Below, piece by piece: positions 25,139-33,290 of a stretch of 50,356 nucleotides of DNA. The notes beneath the pieces were generated by a model. The model made no database searches. It saw only the letters and a program-made list of their open reading frames with translations, and was not told where the DNA came from. Position 1 is the first letter of the stretch. The number at the start of each line of letters is the position of its first letter. The position numbers were made by a program, and so were the translations under genes. Source of the stretch: Paenirhodobacter enshiensis (GTDB lineage Bacteria > Pseudomonadota > Alphaproteobacteria > Rhodobacterales > Rhodobacteraceae); contig NZ_JFZB01000033.1 of NCBI RefSeq assembly GCF_000740785.1, forward strand, positions 1 through 50,356. Reading direction: 5' to 3'.

Positions 25139-25797
25139 GTCAGGACCTCCTTCACCCGGGCACGCAGGGCGGGCACCAGCTCGGCCTCGAACCACGGGTT
25201 GCGTTTCAGCCATGCCGTATTGCGCCACGACGGATGTGGCAAGGGAAAGACGTCGGGCGCGAGGGCGCGCCAGCCCGCGACCGCCTCCGTCACCGGGCGC
25301 GGGCCGAGATACCAGCGCTGCGCCGCACCGCCCACCAGCAGCGTCAGCCCGACCGGGCCGAGCGCTTCGGTCACCCGCGCGCGCCATGTCTTCGCGCAGA
25401 TCGCCGGCGGCGGCAGATCGGCCCCTTTCGCGTCATAGCCCGGAAAGCAGAATGCCATCGGCACGATGGCGATGCGCCCGATGTCGTAGAAAGTGGCCGC
25501 GTCGATCCCCATCCAGTCGCGCAGCCGGTCGCCCGACGGATCGGTGAACGGCCGGCCCGAGGCATGGACCCGCGCCCCCGGCGCCTGCCCGACGATCAGC
25601 ATGGGGGTGCCGGTCGGCATCCGCGCACCGGGGCGAAACCAGACCACCGGACGCGGAGCGTGGTGCGTCGCGGTGGCGGCGAAGCGGGCCTCGCACAGCC
25701 GACAGGCGCGGATCCGTGCGATCAGCGCGGCCGCATCCCCGGCCGGCGGCGGCGGGGCAGGGCTGGGGCATTGCGGCGGCGGGGCGGTTTGAGGCAT
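25135..25797 (-). CDS. Uracil-DNA glycosylase family protein, 220 aa
   Basis: Base-excision repair enzyme of the family 4/5-like UDG type. Motif A is LIVGQAPGARVHASGRPFTD; the final motif is PLPHPSWRNTAWLKRNPWF (His-Pro-Ser, Asn). Two Cys in ACRLC near residue 32 and one in AICAKTW are candidates for the iron-sulfur cluster of this branch. A Pro/Ala-rich N-terminal 20 residues is likely unstructured. First gene of a two-gene unit with sseB. The exact substrate class cannot be set. Confidence 0.88.
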   Translation of the reverse strand: MPQTAPPPQCPSPAPPPPAGDAAALIARIRACRLCEARFAATATHHAPRPVVWFRPGARMPTGTPMLIVGQAPGARVHASGRPFTDPSGDRLRDWMGIDAATFYDIGRIAIVPMAFCFPGYDAKGADLPPPAICAKTWRARVTEALGPVGLTLLVGGAAQRWYLGPRPVTEAVAGWRALAPDVFPLPHPSWRNTAWLKRNPWFEAELVPALRARVKEVLT

Positions 25798-25928
25798 GAT
25801 GGGTCAGGCTTTCGGCCGGGGGCGCATCCCGGCACGGCGATGAGTTGATTGTTTACGATATTGCGCGAGGATAGGCGAGGCGGCGCGACGGGAGCCGCCG
25901 GCCGCCGGAGCCGGGAAGCTGGAGAGCG

Positions 25929-26579
25929 ATGCTGGAATTCGACAACGTCAGCAAGTCCTTCTGGACGGGGACACAGCGCAAGGTGATCCTCGACCGGGCG
26001 AGCTTTCGGGTCGAGCTGGGGCGCTCGATGGGGATCCTCGCGCCCAACGGCACCGGCAAGACCACGATCATCAATATGATGGCCGGGCTGGAAAAGCCCG
26101 ACGAGGGCGAGATCCGCAGAACCTGTCGGGTGTCGTTTCCGCTCGGGTTCATGGGGGGGGTGGTCGGCAAGCTCAGCGCGCGCGAGAATGCCCGCTACAT
26201 CGCCCGGATCTATGGGCTCGATCCGGATTACATCGAGGCGTTCTGCCGCTGGCTGTGCGACCTGAAGGAATATTTCGATCAGCCGATCAGCATCTACAGC
26301 TCCGGGATGCGGGGGCGGTTCACCTTCTCGTTGCTGCTGGCGCTGGATTTCGACATCTATCTGATCGACGAGGGGATGCCCGGCAACACCGATGTCGAAT
26401 TCAACCGCAAGGCAGGCTCGATCCTGCGCGACCGGCTGGACAATGCGACGGTGGTGGTGGTCTCTCATCAGGCCTCGACGATCGAAAAATTCTGCCACAG
26501 CGCGGCGGTGCTGCGCGACGGCAGGCTTTACATGTGCGACACCCTCGAAGAAGCGAAGCGGATGTATGACTACACCTAA
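25929..26579 (+). CDS. kpsT: Polysaccharide export ABC ATPase (KpsT family), 216 aa
   Basis: Energises capsular polysaccharide export across the inner membrane. Walker A GILAPNGTGKTTIINMMAGL (residues 34-53), Q-loop region, signature ISIYSSGMRGRFTFSLLLAL (YSSGM in place of LSGGQ, as in KpsT), Walker B FDIYLIDEGMPGNTDVEF, H loop VVVSHQAST. Matches KpsT length. Overlaps the next gene by 14 bp. No KpsM permease gene is present in the window, so its membrane partner is elsewhere. Confidence 0.94.
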   Translation: MLEFDNVSKSFWTGTQRKVILDRASFRVELGRSMGILAPNGTGKTTIINMMAGLEKPDEGEIRRTCRVSFPLGFMGGVVGKLSARENARYIARIYGLDPDYIEAFCRWLCDLKEYFDQPISIYSSGMRGRFTFSLLLALDFDIYLIDEGMPGNTDVEFNRKAGSILRDRLDNATVVVVSHQASTIEKFCHSAAVLRDGRLYMCDTLEEAKRMYDYT

Positions 26580-28242
26580 GGCGTTCAGATATCGTTTGCG
26601 TCGGGGCGAGGGTCGCTCTGCCCCCGGGAAATCGCCGGCCGCGGAGGGCAGCTTCGGCGCGCCGACCGAGGACGGTTTCGATCCGGCGTTGTTCCCCCCG
26701 GTCGGGGCGAAGCCGGAGGCGGCGGCAGATCCGCAGCCCCCCGGGGGGGCGGCCGCATCCGCCTCTCCGGCGCCGGCATCGGCTGACCCGGTCCCGGTCG
26801 AGGCGGAACTGGCGGCCATCCGCGCCGAGGGGCTGACCGGGCGCCAGCTGCGTCTGGCCCGGCGGATCGGCAAGAAGCATGGCATCGACGCCGAATCGGA
26901 TTTCGAGATCGTGCGTCAGCTGCGTCGCAAGGGCATCGACCCGTTCGACCGCAGCGATCTTCTGGACAGCGGTGCCGTGGCGGAAAGCGAGGCGGGCAGC
27001 GGCGGGCGTTCTGTCGTTCCGGTTTCCGACAAGGCCACCTTGCCACAGACCAGCCGTCCCGGCGCACTGGCCCCCCTGACCGAGGGCGAACGCGCCCGCG
27101 ATATCATGCGCGTTCAGCGCGACATCGCGCGCCGGCGCCGGCGCAAGGTCGCCCTTCTGGTCGCGCGGCTGGCGTTCTTTGTCTTCCTGCCGACGCTGAT
27201 CGCGGGGATCTATTTCTACAAGATCGCGACTCCGATGTATGCGACCGATTCGGCCTTTGTGATCCAGAAGGCGGATTCGGTCGATGCCGGCGGCGCGGGC
27301 ATGGGGGGGCTGCTGTCGGGCACGCAATACGCCACCAGCCAGGATGCGATCACGGTGCAGAGTTATCTGCAGTCGCGCGATGCGATGCTGCGCCTCGACC
27401 ATGACGAGGGCTTCCGCAAGGTGTTCTCCGCCCCTGACATCGACGCGTTGCAGCGTCTGCCGGCAGAGTCGAGCGACGAGGCGGCGTTCAAGCTTTATTC
27501 CCGCATCGTCAAGGTCGGCTACGACACCAACGAGGGGATCGTGCGGATGCAGGTCTCGGCCCCCACGCCGCAGCTGTCGAAGCAGTTCTCCGAGGCGCTG
27601 ATCTCCTATGCCGAGGAGCAGGTCGACAAGCTGACCGCGCGGATGCGCGCCGATCAGATGAAGGGCGCGCGCGACAGCTATGACGATGCCGAGAAGAAGG
27701 TCGGTGACGCTCAGGAGCAGGTTCTTGCCTTGCAGCAGCAGCTGGGCGTTCTGGATCCGGTGTCGGAAAACTCCGTGGTGATGAGCCAGATCGGCACGTT
27801 GCAAGGCCAGCTGGCGCAAAAACAGCTGGAGCTGGGCCAGCTGCTCGACAACCCGCAGCCGAACCAGGCCCGGGTCATCGGCGCGCGCGGCGACATCGCG
27901 CGGTTGCAGCAGATGATCGCCGATCAGCGGGCCGAGCAGACCAAGGACCGCAACGGCACACAGTCCCTGGCCGAGATCACCGGCCGGCTGCAACTCGCGC
28001 AGGCGGATCTGGCGACGCGTCAGACGCTGCTGGCCTCGGCCGCGACGCAGCTGGAATCTTCGCGGATCGAGGCGAACAAGCAGGTGCGCTATCTCGAACT
28101 CGGGGTGCGGCCGATTCCGCCCGACCGGCCGACCTATCCGCGTGCCTTCGAGGATACGGTCCTTGCCTTCCTCGTGTTCTCGGGCATCTATCTCATGCTG
28201 TCGCTGACGGCCTCGATCCTGCGCGAGCAGGTGTCGGGCTGA
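26566..28242 (+). CDS. Capsule export inner-membrane protein (KpsE/RkpR-like, Wzz-type), 558 aa
   Basis: Polysaccharide co-polymerase-like component of capsule export. Start at 26566 (MTTPKAFRYRLRRGEGRSAP) overlaps kpsT. Residues 1-80 are Pro/Ala/Gly-rich and disordered; residues 80-135 form a small helical domain (ELAAIRAEGLTGRQLRLARR, KKHGI); TM1 at about 195-217; a long periplasmic coiled-coil (about 350-500); TM2 about 530-552. The N-terminal extension is much longer than in E. coli KpsE and is common in Rhodobacterales homologues. With kdsA and kpsT it forms a capsule/KDO unit. Confidence 0.9.
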   Translation: MTTPKAFRYRLRRGEGRSAPGKSPAAEGSFGAPTEDGFDPALFPPVGAKPEAAADPQPPGGAAASASPAPASADPVPVEAELAAIRAEGLTGRQLRLARRIGKKHGIDAESDFEIVRQLRRKGIDPFDRSDLLDSGAVAESEAGSGGRSVVPVSDKATLPQTSRPGALAPLTEGERARDIMRVQRDIARRRRRKVALLVARLAFFVFLPTLIAGIYFYKIATPMYATDSAFVIQKADSVDAGGAGMGGLLSGTQYATSQDAITVQSYLQSRDAMLRLDHDEGFRKVFSAPDIDALQRLPAESSDEAAFKLYSRIVKVGYDTNEGIVRMQVSAPTPQLSKQFSEALISYAEEQVDKLTARMRADQMKGARDSYDDAEKKVGDAQEQVLALQQQLGVLDPVSENSVVMSQIGTLQGQLAQKQLELGQLLDNPQPNQARVIGARGDIARLQQMIADQRAEQTKDRNGTQSLAEITGRLQLAQADLATRQTLLASAATQLESSRIEANKQVRYLELGVRPIPPDRPTYPRAFEDTVLAFLVFSGIYLMLSLTASILREQVSG

Positions 28243-28262
28243 ACCGGGAAGGAATACCAGGA

Positions 28263-29096
28263 ATGAAGAACGTTGAGATCGGCGGGCTGACCGTCGGCAA
28301 CGACCGGCCGCTGACGCTGATCGCGGGGCCTTGCCAGCTGGAGACCGAAGCCCATGCGCTGATGATCGCCGAAACGCTGGTGAAGATCTGCGAGACGGTC
28401 GGGGCGCAGTTCGTGTTCAAGGCGAGCTATGACAAGGCGAACCGCACCAGCCTGAAGGGCAAGCGCGGCGTCGGCATGGAGGCCGGGCTGAAGATGCTTG
28501 AGACCGTGCGCGCCGAGTTCGGCTGCCCGGTGCTGACCGACGTGCATGACATCGCGCAGGCCCGCGCCGCGGCCGAGGTCGTCGACGTGATCCAGATCCC
28601 CGCCTTCCTGTGCCGGCAGACCGATCTGCTGCTGGCCGCGGGCGAGACCGGCTGCGTCGTCAACGTCAAGAAGGGGCAGTTCCTCGCGCCCTGGGACATG
28701 CCGAACGTGGCGGAGAAGGTGGCCTCGACCGGCAATGACAAGATCCTGCTGACCGAGCGCGGCGCCTCTTTCGGATACAACACTCTCGTGACGGACATGC
28801 GCTCGCTGCCGATCATGATGCAGACCGGTTATCCGGTGATCATGGACGCCACCCATTCGGTGCAGCAGCCGGGCGGGCAGGGCAACTCCTCGGGCGGGCA
28901 GCGCGAATTCGCGCCGCTGATGGCGCGCACGGCGGTGTCGATCGGGCTCGCCGGCGTGTTCATCGAGACGCATCAGGACCCGGATCATGCGCCGTCGGAC
29001 GGGCCGAACATGATCCGCCTCGATCAGATGGGGACGGTGATGAAGACGCTGATGGATTTCGACCGGCTGGCGAAGGCCGATCCGTTCCGTCTGTAA
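28263..29096 (+). CDS. kdsA: 3-deoxy-8-phosphooctulonate synthase (KDO8P synthase), 277 aa
   Basis: Condenses PEP and arabinose-5-phosphate to KDO-8-phosphate for LPS or KDO-linked capsule. Family features: LIAGPCQLETEAHALMIAET, FKASYDKANRTS, KRGVGMEAGLK, QIPAFLCRQTDLL, KKGQFLAPWDMPNV, TERGASFGYNTLV, MDATHSVQQPGG, THQDPDHAPSDGPN. Cys24 in GPCQ marks the metal-dependent subclass. Position right after kpsE-like suggests supply for the capsule or its anchor. A 12-base unit spanning the stop codon (CTGTAACCGGGC) is repeated 15 bp later. Confidence 0.96.
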   Translation: MKNVEIGGLTVGNDRPLTLIAGPCQLETEAHALMIAETLVKICETVGAQFVFKASYDKANRTSLKGKRGVGMEAGLKMLETVRAEFGCPVLTDVHDIAQARAAAEVVDVIQIPAFLCRQTDLLLAAGETGCVVNVKKGQFLAPWDMPNVAEKVASTGNDKILLTERGASFGYNTLVTDMRSLPIMMQTGYPVIMDATHSVQQPGGQGNSSGGQREFAPLMARTAVSIGLAGVFIETHQDPDHAPSDGPNMIRLDQMGTVMKTLMDFDRLAKADPFRL

Positions 29097-29146
29097 CCGG
29101 GCAGGCTGTAACCGGGCCGCCCGTTTGCTGCCATCCGGCGGCGGGC

Positions 29147-29677
29147 TCAGAAACTTGCCAGCACGCGCATGTGGTGATGCGCATGGGCGTGCTGTTCCTC
29201 TTCCTCGGCGTGGTGATGCCCGTGGGGGTGAGGCTCCGCCTCGGCGGCGGGGGCGTCATGGACATGCGCCGCATCGTCGCGCGCCACCGGGATCATCCCG
29301 AGCGTGCCGTGCATGATCCCGCGCTCCAGAAACAGCGCTTCGGCGTAGCCGGTCACGGCACGGGCATCGCCGCGCATCACCGCCACCTCGACCGAATGCC
29401 GGTGATCGAGCGGCACCGACAGCGCCGCCACCGTCTGATCGTGCCGGTCGAGCCGGCCTTGCGGCAGCCGCGCGGCCAGATTGCGCGTCGACAGATCCGC
29501 CACATAGCTGACCACGCCATAGCATTCGGCGCCCTCGGGTGGCTCGGCCCGCGCGGCAAGACCGCGGCGCAACAGATCGCGGATCGCCTCCGAGCGGCTT
29601 TGCGCCCCATGCGCGTCGAGCCAGGCCTCCAGATCCGCGGCCAGCTCGTCGTCGAGGGTGATGGTGGTGCGCTGCAT
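29147..29677 (-). CDS. nikR: NikR-family ribbon-helix-helix regulator with altered metal site and His-rich tail, 176 aa
   Basis: DNA-binding repressor of metal uptake. Residues 1-50 are the ribbon-helix-helix (MQRTTITLDDELAADLEAWL; SRSEAIRDLLRRGLAA, Glu30 and Asp34 kept), and 52-130 the ACT-like metal domain. The first 100 residues align without a gap to E. coli NikR, yet the four Ni ligands His76, His87, His89, Cys95 are Leu, Ser, Pro, Ser. His79, His92, His94 and Cys52 remain nearby. Residues 132-176 add a tail with 12 His between 138 and 169 (PHPHGHHHAEEEEQHAHAHH). Divergent to the NikKMLQO importer with a perfect NikR operator between. Start at 29677 has GGAGG upstream. Confidence 0.9.
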   Translation of the reverse strand: MQRTTITLDDELAADLEAWLDAHGAQSRSEAIRDLLRRGLAARAEPPEGAECYGVVSYVADLSTRNLAARLPQGRLDRHDQTVAALSVPLDHRHSVEVAVMRGDARAVTGYAEALFLERGIMHGTLGMIPVARDDAAHVHDAPAAEAEPHPHGHHHAEEEEQHAHAHHHMRVLASF

Positions 29678-29770
29678 GGAAGGAAACCTCCGGGGTTCGG
29701 GCAAGGCTAGACCGGGGCGGGGGCTTCGGCAAGCGGGCGGCTCGGGCCTTGTCGGACGCGTTTCCGGGTC

Positions 29771-29798
29771 GTATGAGGAAATGTAAGATAATTCATAC
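29771..29798. promoter_or_regulatory. NikR operator (GTATGA-N16-TCATAC)
   Basis: Perfect GTATGA-N16-TCATAC (arms at 29771-29776 and 29793-29798), the inverted repeat known for NikR at the E. coli nik promoter. It lies between nikR (start 29677) and nikK (start 29826), 27 bp before the latter, and encloses a TAAGAT that could be the -10 of the importer operon. A bound tetramer would repress both directions. Confidence 0.9.
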
Positions 29799-29825
29799 TC
29801 CCTGCCGTCGCCGCCGAGGTCCGTC

Positions 29826-30602
29826 ATGTCCGTCCGCTCCGCTTTGATCTGCGCCGCCGCTCTCAGCCTTTCGGCGCTGCCCGCCGCCGCGCATTTCCAG
29901 GAGATCCTGCCCTCCGCCGACGTGCTGCCCGAGGGCGGCAAGGTCACGCTCGACATGCTGTTCACCCATCCGGTCGAGGGCGCCCCGGTGATGGAGATGC
30001 GCCGTCCCGCCCGCGTCGGCATGGTGCTGAATGGCACGGACACCGATCTGAGCGACAAGATCGCGCCGCACCCGGTGCCGGGCGGGGCGGGCTGGCAGGT
30101 CTCGGCTGATCTCGAAGACCCCGGCGCGGCGGTGTTCTACGTGAAACCGCAACCCTATTGGGAGCCGGCCGAGCGGAAATTCATCGTTCATTACGCCAAG
30201 GTAGTGGTGGACAGCTATGCCTCGGGCGAGGGGTGGGATGCGCTCGTCGGTCTGCCGGTCGAGATAGCGCCGCTGACCCGCCCGACGGGGCTGTGGACCG
30301 GCAATCTGTTCACCGGCACCGTGCTGCAGGACGGCAAGCCCGTGCCCGGCGCGACGGTCGAGGTCGAATTCGTCAACGATGGCCGGGTCGATCCGCCGAA
30401 CGATGCCTTCGTGACGCAGGTTCTCAAGGCCGATGCGAATGGCACGTTTTCCTATGCGATGCCGCTGGCCGGCTGGTGGGGCTTCGCCGCGCTGGTCGAG
30501 GGCGATGCACCGATGACCTCGCCCGAGGGCAAGCCGGTGCCGGTCGAGGAAGGCGGGCTGATCTGGGTGAAGGCGACCGACATGGCCGCCAAACGGAACT
30601 GA
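29826..30602 (+). CDS. nikK: NikK: DUF4198 secreted component of Ni/Co ECF importer, 258 aa
   Basis: Extracytoplasmic component of a NikKMLQO-type importer. Signal peptide residues 1-22 (LICAAALSLSALPAAA) ends AAA, leaving His23 as the mature N-terminus (HFQEILPSADV). DUF4198 marks: LDMLFTHPVEGAPVMEM, YWEPAERKFIVHYAKV, a Cna-B/Ig-like repeat with GKPVPGATVEVEFVNDG, and C-terminal GGLIWVKATDM. No lipobox or TM anchor. First gene after the NikR operator. Proposed role: bind metal and deliver to NikM. Nickel versus cobalt is not proved. Confidence 0.85.
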   Translation: MSVRSALICAAALSLSALPAAAHFQEILPSADVLPEGGKVTLDMLFTHPVEGAPVMEMRRPARVGMVLNGTDTDLSDKIAPHPVPGGAGWQVSADLEDPGAAVFYVKPQPYWEPAERKFIVHYAKVVVDSYASGEGWDALVGLPVEIAPLTRPTGLWTGNLFTGTVLQDGKPVPGATVEVEFVNDGRVDPPNDAFVTQVLKADANGTFSYAMPLAGWWGFAALVEGDAPMTSPEGKPVPVEEGGLIWVKATDMAAKRN

Positions 30603-30612
30603 GGGGCGGGCG

Positions 30613-31230
30613 ATGGCGCATATCCCGGACGGAATTCTCTCGGCCCCGGTGCTGATCGGCGGCGGGATCGTGGCGGCGGCGGGGGTGGCGATGGCGCTGC
30701 GCCGGCTCGATGACCGGGCGATCGTGCGCACGGCGATCCTGTCGGCGGCGTTCTTCACGGTGTCGCTGATCTCGGTGCCGCTCGGGCCGACGAGCGTGCA
30801 TCTGATGCTGGGCGGGCTGATGGGGATCATGCTGGGCTGGGGGGCGGCGCTGGCGGTGCTGGTCGGGCTGGCGCTGCAGGCGGTGATGTTCGGCATCGGC
30901 GGGGTGACGACGCTCGGGGTCAATACGCTCGATATCGCGGGGCCGGGGGTCGTCATGGGGCTGCTCCTCGGCCCGGCGATCCGGCGCGCGACGGGGACGC
31001 GGCGCGGCGTTCTGGCGGGCGTGGCGGGGGCGGGCGCGGTGTTGGGCACCGGGGCGCTGGTGTCGCTGGTGCTTGCGCTGTCGGCGCCCGAATATACCCC
31101 GGTCGCGCGGATCGTGCTGGCGACTTACGTCCCGCTCGCGCTGGTCGAGGCGGCGATCACCGCCGCCGTGGTCTCTTTCCTTGCCCGGACCGAGCCCGCG
31201 GCGCTGGAGCCATCGGGGGCGAAAAGATGA
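30613..31230 (+). CDS. nikM: NikM/CbiM: substrate-specific membrane component of Ni/Co ECF importer, 205 aa
   Basis: Core S-component with about six helices. N-terminus MAHIPDGILSAPVLIGGG carries the HIPDG motif; removal of Met (penultimate Ala allows it) leaves Ala-His, so that the N-terminal amine, His backbone and His side chain can bind the metal as known for NikM. The second ligand region PTSVHLMLGGLMG holds the conserved His in TM; TLGVNTLDIAGPGVVMGLLL is the CbiM signature. Ten bp after nikK. Stop overlaps nikL start (ATGA). Confidence 0.93.
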   Translation: MAHIPDGILSAPVLIGGGIVAAAGVAMALRRLDDRAIVRTAILSAAFFTVSLISVPLGPTSVHLMLGGLMGIMLGWGAALAVLVGLALQAVMFGIGGVTTLGVNTLDIAGPGVVMGLLLGPAIRRATGTRRGVLAGVAGAGAVLGTGALVSLVLALSAPEYTPVARIVLATYVPLALVEAAITAAVVSFLARTEPAALEPSGAKR

Positions 31231-31784
31231 TCTTGCGGGTTCTTTCCGTCCTTGCCGCGCTGCTGGCGCTCTCCGTCCCGGCCGAGGCGCACAAGCTGAA
31301 GCTGTTCGCCACGGTCGCGAACGATCGGGTCTCGGGCTATGCCTTCTTCATCGGCGGCGGTCGGGCGGAGGGGGTGGACTGGAGTGCCACCTCGGGCAGC
31401 GGCGGACCGATCGCCAGCGGCAAGACCGACGATCAGGGCAATTACGCCTTCGCCGTGCCGGGGCCGGAGGCCGCGCCGGTCACCGTCTCGGTCGACACGC
31501 ATGAGGGGCATATGGCGTCGGTCACGCTCGGGGCGGAGCGGTTCGGCGGCGCGCCGGCACCCGCCGCAGCGCCGGAGGCGGACCCCACAGGGACCGACCG
31601 AGACGCCCACATGGCCGCGCTGGTCGAGGCCGCGGTGGCGCGTCAGGTCACCCCGCTCGCCGAACAGATCGAGGCGCTGCAGGACCGGCTGCGCTATGCC
31701 GACATCTTGTCCGCCCTGTTCATGATCGCCGGGCTTGCCGGCGCCGGGCTGTGGCTGAGCGGCCGGCGCAAGGGGGAGAAGTGA
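31227..31784 (+). CDS. nikL: NikL: membrane-anchored component of Ni/Co ECF importer, 185 aa
   Basis: Extracytoplasmic component with signal peptide (MILRVLSVLAALLALSVPAE, cleaved after AEA at residue 21) so that the mature protein starts with His22 (HKLKLFATV). Ig-like fold in residues about 25-105 (VSGYAFFIGGGRAEG, TVSVDTHEGHMASV), Ala/Pro linker, a short coiled coil (VEAAVARQVTPLAEQIEALQ), and a C-terminal TM (ILSALFMIAGLAGAGLWL). Coupled to nikM and, by GTGA, to nikQ. Confidence 0.88.
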   Translation: MILRVLSVLAALLALSVPAEAHKLKLFATVANDRVSGYAFFIGGGRAEGVDWSATSGSGGPIASGKTDDQGNYAFAVPGPEAAPVTVSVDTHEGHMASVTLGAERFGGAPAPAAAPEADPTGTDRDAHMAALVEAAVARQVTPLAEQIEALQDRLRYADILSALFMIAGLAGAGLWLSGRRKGEK

Positions 31785-32485
31785 GCGACCTGCGACTGCG
31801 TCTGATCGGCGCGCTGGCGGTTCTGATCGCACTGTCGCAGCTGCACCGGGTTGAGGTCGCCCTTGCCGCGCTGGTTCTGCTGCTTGTCGGTGTGACGGCG
31901 CTGCGGCCGGGACGCGATCTGTGGCACCGGCTGCTCCATGTCGAGGGCTTCGTGCTGATCCTGGTGCTGCTGTTGCCGCTGACGGTGCCGGGGCGCCCGG
32001 TCGCGCATGTCGCGGGCCTTGCGATCACCGCCGAGGGGCTGGTGCGCGCCGGGTTGATCGCGTGCAAGGTCACCTCGGCGGCGCTGGTGCTGCTTGCGGC
32101 CTTCGGGCGGGTGGAGCCGATCCGCCTTGGCGCCGCGCTCCATGCCCTCGGCGTGCCCGAGGCGCTGGTGCGGATCTTCGTCCTGGCGCTGCGTTACCTC
32201 GGGCTGATCCGCGACGAGGCCGGCCGGCTGGTCGATGCGATGCGGCTGCGCGGCTTTCGCCCGGGGCTGAACCGGCACAGCTGGACGAGTTACGGCAATC
32301 TGATCGGGATGCTGCTCTTGCGCGCACTCGCCCGCGCCGGCCGGATCGAGGAGGCGATGCGCCTGCGCGGATTTTCCGGCCGCTTTCCCCATGCCGCCCT
32401 TGCCCCCGCCGTGCTCAGCGACAAGATGGCCCTCGCCGCGCTGATCGCGGCCGCGCTGATCCTGACCCTGGTGGACCGCCTATGA
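31781..32485 (+). CDS. nikQ: NikQ/CbiQ: ECF energy-coupling transmembrane protein, 234 aa
   Basis: T-component coupling the ATPase to NikM. GTG start at 31781 overlaps the nikL stop (GTGA). Five-helix membrane protein; the paired coupling motifs are DAMRLRGFRPGLNR (first Ala-Arg-Gly type) and EEAMRLRGFSGRFP (second), 50 residues apart as usual. Start codon chosen by overlap; the longer frame reads back into nikL. The stop overlaps nikO (ATGA). Confidence 0.93.
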   Translation: MSDLRLRLIGALAVLIALSQLHRVEVALAALVLLLVGVTALRPGRDLWHRLLHVEGFVLILVLLLPLTVPGRPVAHVAGLAITAEGLVRAGLIACKVTSAALVLLAAFGRVEPIRLGAALHALGVPEALVRIFVLALRYLGLIRDEAGRLVDAMRLRGFRPGLNRHSWTSYGNLIGMLLLRALARAGRIEEAMRLRGFSGRFPHAALAPAVLSDKMALAALIAAALILTLVDRL

Positions 32486-33186
32486 TCCCGCTGCTTTCCC
32501 TGACCGGGCTGACGGTCGCGCGCGCTGGCGTGCCGGTGCTGCGCGAGGCGGCGTTGCAGTTGTTCCCGCGCGACCGGCTGGCCATCGTCGGGCCGAACGG
32601 CGCGGGCAAGACCACGCTGTTGCGCACCATCGTCGGCCTCGAACCCGTCGCGGCGGGGCGGCTGGTGCTGTTCGGCCAGCCCTGCACCACCGAGCGCGAC
32701 TTTCGCCCCCTGCGCCCGCGCATCGGCTTCCTGTTTCAGGACAGCGACGATCAGCTGTTCTGCCCGACGGTGCTGGAGGACGTCTGCTTCGGCCCGCTGA
32801 ACTGCGGGCTCAGCCCCGCCGAGGCCGAGGCCCGGGCGCGCGAGACGCTCGACGCGCTCGGCATCGGGCATCTGGAGGGGCGGGTGACGCATCGGCTGTC
32901 GGGCGGCGAGAAACGTCTGGTGTGTCTTGCCGGGCTTCTGGCGATGCGCCCTGAGGTGCTGCTGCTCGACGAGCCGACGAACGGGGTCGATGCGGCGAAC
33001 GGGGCGCGGCTGCGCACGGCGCTCGCCGCTTTCGAGGGCGCGATGATCCTCGTTTCGCATGACGAGGGGTTCGTGGCCGAGATCGCCACCCGCGCCATGC
33101 TGATCGCCGGTGGCCGGCTGAGCGAGGCCGAGATCCACGTTCACCCGCACATGCACGTTCACCCGCATCTGCATCCGAAGGCCTGA
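32482..33186 (+). CDS. nikO: NikO/CbiO: ECF importer ATPase with His-rich tail, 234 aa
   Basis: Nucleotide-binding subunit. Walker [21 protein letters not shown] (residues about 34-53), Q loop [20 protein letters not shown], signature [18 protein letters not shown], Walker [13 protein letters not shown], switch ILVSHDEGF. The C-terminal 18 residues are [18 protein letters not shown], with seven His alternating; not part of the fold and likely metal-binding. This matches the His tail of NikR and His-first ends of the other components. No strong terminator seen before ilvD. Confidence 0.93.
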   Translation: MIPLLSLTGLTVARAGVPVLREAALQLFPRDRLAIVGPNGAGKTTLLRTIVGLEPVAAGRLVLFGQPCTTERDFRPLRPRIGFLFQDSDDQLFCPTVLEDVCFGPLNCGLSPAEAEARARETLDALGIGHLEGRVTHRLSGGEKRLVCLAGLLAMRPEVLLLDEPTNGVDAANGARLRTALAAFEGAMILVSHDEGFVAEIATRAMLIAGGRLSEAEIHVHPHMHVHPHLHPKA

Positions 33187-33290
33187 GCGGGCAGGGCAGC
33201 CCTGCTGACCCAAAGGGGTTTGGCAATCCGGATTTATATCGTTATGACGGACGGGCTGTTTTCGCAGCAATATTTCGCCAGGAGCCAGCA

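Noticed and set aside
24311-25438. 375-aa plus-strand frame opposite sseB
   Set aside because: Shadow; the minus-strand SseB reading has the family motifs and an ATGA overlap with the glycosylase gene.
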